From Spinellus fusiger (lineage: Eukaryota; Mucoromycota; Mucoromycetes; Mucorales; Phycomycetaceae), in NCBI GenBank assembly GCA_025094145.1, contig JALLLS010000082.1:62001-126000 (forward strand): a DNA stretch of 64,000 bases, in the 5' to 3' direction. Of the stretch, positions 63,014 through 64,000 are shown piece after piece. A model generated the notes under the pieces. It ran no database searches. It had not been told where the DNA came from and saw nothing but the letters and a program-made list of their open reading frames with translations. Position 1 is the first letter of the stretch; each line of letters begins with the position of its first letter. The position numbers and the translations under genes were made by a program.

Positions 63014-63934
63014 TTAAAAGTACCAATCAAGTGAGCCTACTAAACTAGCGGTGGCAGTGCCCAGACCAAGCATACAAGGTTCATCGTTATAAGAAGAATT
63101 GCCAAAAGAAAGTCCACAAGGGGCTGCAGATGGCCCCTGTGTTGACCAATCGAATAAAAAGCCATGGTCAAGCAGATGACGAGAGGAGACCCAAGTAAGG
63201 TGTGCTTCAGACAAATCTGAATTGGAGGCAGTAACATAGGTGAACGTAGAAGTCGTTTGACCAACAGTACTCCATGCAGGTAGAGGTGCAGATGCAGATG
63301 CAGACAAAGGTGCAGGTGAATAAGTAGGATATTGACTCAACCCTCCTTGCCATTGTGTAGGATTCAACTGTGCATAAGACTCAGAAAACTTGGATACATG
63401 AGAATGGGGAGATACGCTTATTGGATCATCTGACCAGGGATGCTCCTGAGATGGCTTCATCCAGGGAGTCCCCATGGCTTGTTGGCTGTCTTTTATCTGC
63501 TGTGTAGATGTGGCATAAAGCGATAAAAGATCATTTTGAGTATCCACCCCACTATCACAGTCCGAGTCGGTCATGTCTTCCTCATGGCTGAATTTCCATG
63601 GCAGTTGAGACTGTCTTGTTTTTCTGTTTCTTGTTACATCTACAGGTGACATTCGAAATGTGGTAAACAGAGGTGAACTGTTGGTAGTTCGGTGTGTAGT
63701 ATCCTTGTCCGACTCTGGGTATCTGCGTGAACGACGGTGTGACACCGAACGGTCCAGAGCGACCGATGGCTTACGAATTGGACCACGACGTTTGGCCAGA
63801 TTATCGATAAACAGCTGCTCACTTCCTGCCCGAAGTGTCCAGTAGCTTCCTTTACCAGACATCGCCACCTTGGATGAGATACGATCCAATTTTATAAACG
63901 CCTTGTTCAGTGAAAGGTTGTGTCGAATTGAGTT
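63014..63934 (-). CDS. Forkhead transcription factor (5' partial)
   Basis: The visible last exon on the minus strand starts after a CTCTTAG acceptor at 63935 and reads NSIRHNLSLNKAFIKL, then GKGSYWTL. These are the recognition helix and wing of a forkhead DNA-binding domain. The N-terminal half of the domain lies beyond the window. After the domain come a basic stretch (RSRRYPESD), an acidic one (EEDMTDSDCDSGVD) and a Ser/Pro/Thr-rich tail ending LVGSLDWYF, a possible activation tail. By family it is a nuclear regulator binding TGTTTAC-like sites; the specific member cannot be told from this part. Confidence 0.9.
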   Translation of the reverse strand, partial: NSIRHNLSLNKAFIKLDRISSKVAMSGKGSYWTLRAGSEQLFIDNLAKRRGPIRKPSVALDRSVSHRRSRRYPESDKDTTHRTTNSSPLFTTFRMSPVDVTRNRKTRQSQLPWKFSHEEDMTDSDCDSGVDTQNDLLSLYATSTQQIKDSQQAMGTPWMKPSQEHPWSDDPISVSPHSHVSKFSESYAQLNPTQWQGGLSQYPTYSPAPLSASASAPLPAWSTVGQTTSTFTYVTASNSDLSEAHLTWVSSRHLLDHGFLFDWSTQGPSAAPCGLSFGNSSYNDEPCMLGLGTATASLVGSLDWYF

Positions 63935-64000
63935 CTAAGAGATTATGTGAGTTGTTTTGTCAATGATATTTATATATAAATATAGATAGGACTCTCCTAT

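Overview
The window looks like nuclear DNA of an early-diverging filamentous fungus, most likely Mucoromycota (Mucorales-like). The evidence is AT-rich spacers, genes cut by many short introns (about 40-80 nt, GT-AG with CTRAY branch sites), fungal-type protein families (SEA/GATOR2 subunit Mio, Msy-type MscS channel, Per1, Pho85-type cyclins, fungal forkhead) and many Tc1/mariner-IS630 relics. This assignment is an inference from gene content; no rRNA or tRNA gene was seen. Exon models were built by hand from reading frame, splice signals and family conservation.

Layout. 1-3871 (+): the 3' part of a class-3 (diacylglycerol-lipase-like) lipase, then a six-exon GYF-domain protein of the GIGYF/Smy2 type. 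3999-14766: a very large, nearly identical inverted repeat with arms of about 4.3 kb and a 2.1 kb spacer holding a decayed Tc1-type transposon. Each arm carries a miniature C2H2 zinc-finger gene and a partial tandem copy of it. 14767-20400: a helicase relic (Helitron/PIF1-like) and a broken Fanzor gene, the eukaryotic relative of TnpB, in which all three RuvC acidic residues and the zinc ribbon can still be read. 22774-23171: a compound hexanucleotide array. 23820-27495: a small unknown three-exon gene, a secreted two-domain SGNH-hydrolase-like protein whose catalytic serine is replaced, and a Pho80-like cyclin (-). 29035-30379: a Tc1/mariner element with clear terminal repeats and TA duplication but a dead transposase.

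32246-46111 is the housekeeping core, with six genes all on the minus strand: a senescence/spartin-domain protein, the Mio/SEA4 subunit of the TORC1-regulating SEA/GATOR2 complex, an EF-hand MscS mechanosensitive channel, Per1 (GPI-anchor lipid remodelling), a FAD amine-oxidase-like protein, and a possible stray exon. They share no single pathway; several act at endomembranes. The Mio gene carries what looks like a U12-type AT-AC intron. 46112-58907 is a gene desert with two more Tc1-like relics at 50.4-52.6 kb. 58908-62373 (+) holds the mRNA 3'-end processing factor CPSF30/Yth1 and a Pcl-type cyclin. The window ends inside a forkhead transcription factor (-).

The strongest candidates for follow-up are the giant inverted repeat with its mini zinc-finger gene, the Fanzor relic, and the AT-AC intron.
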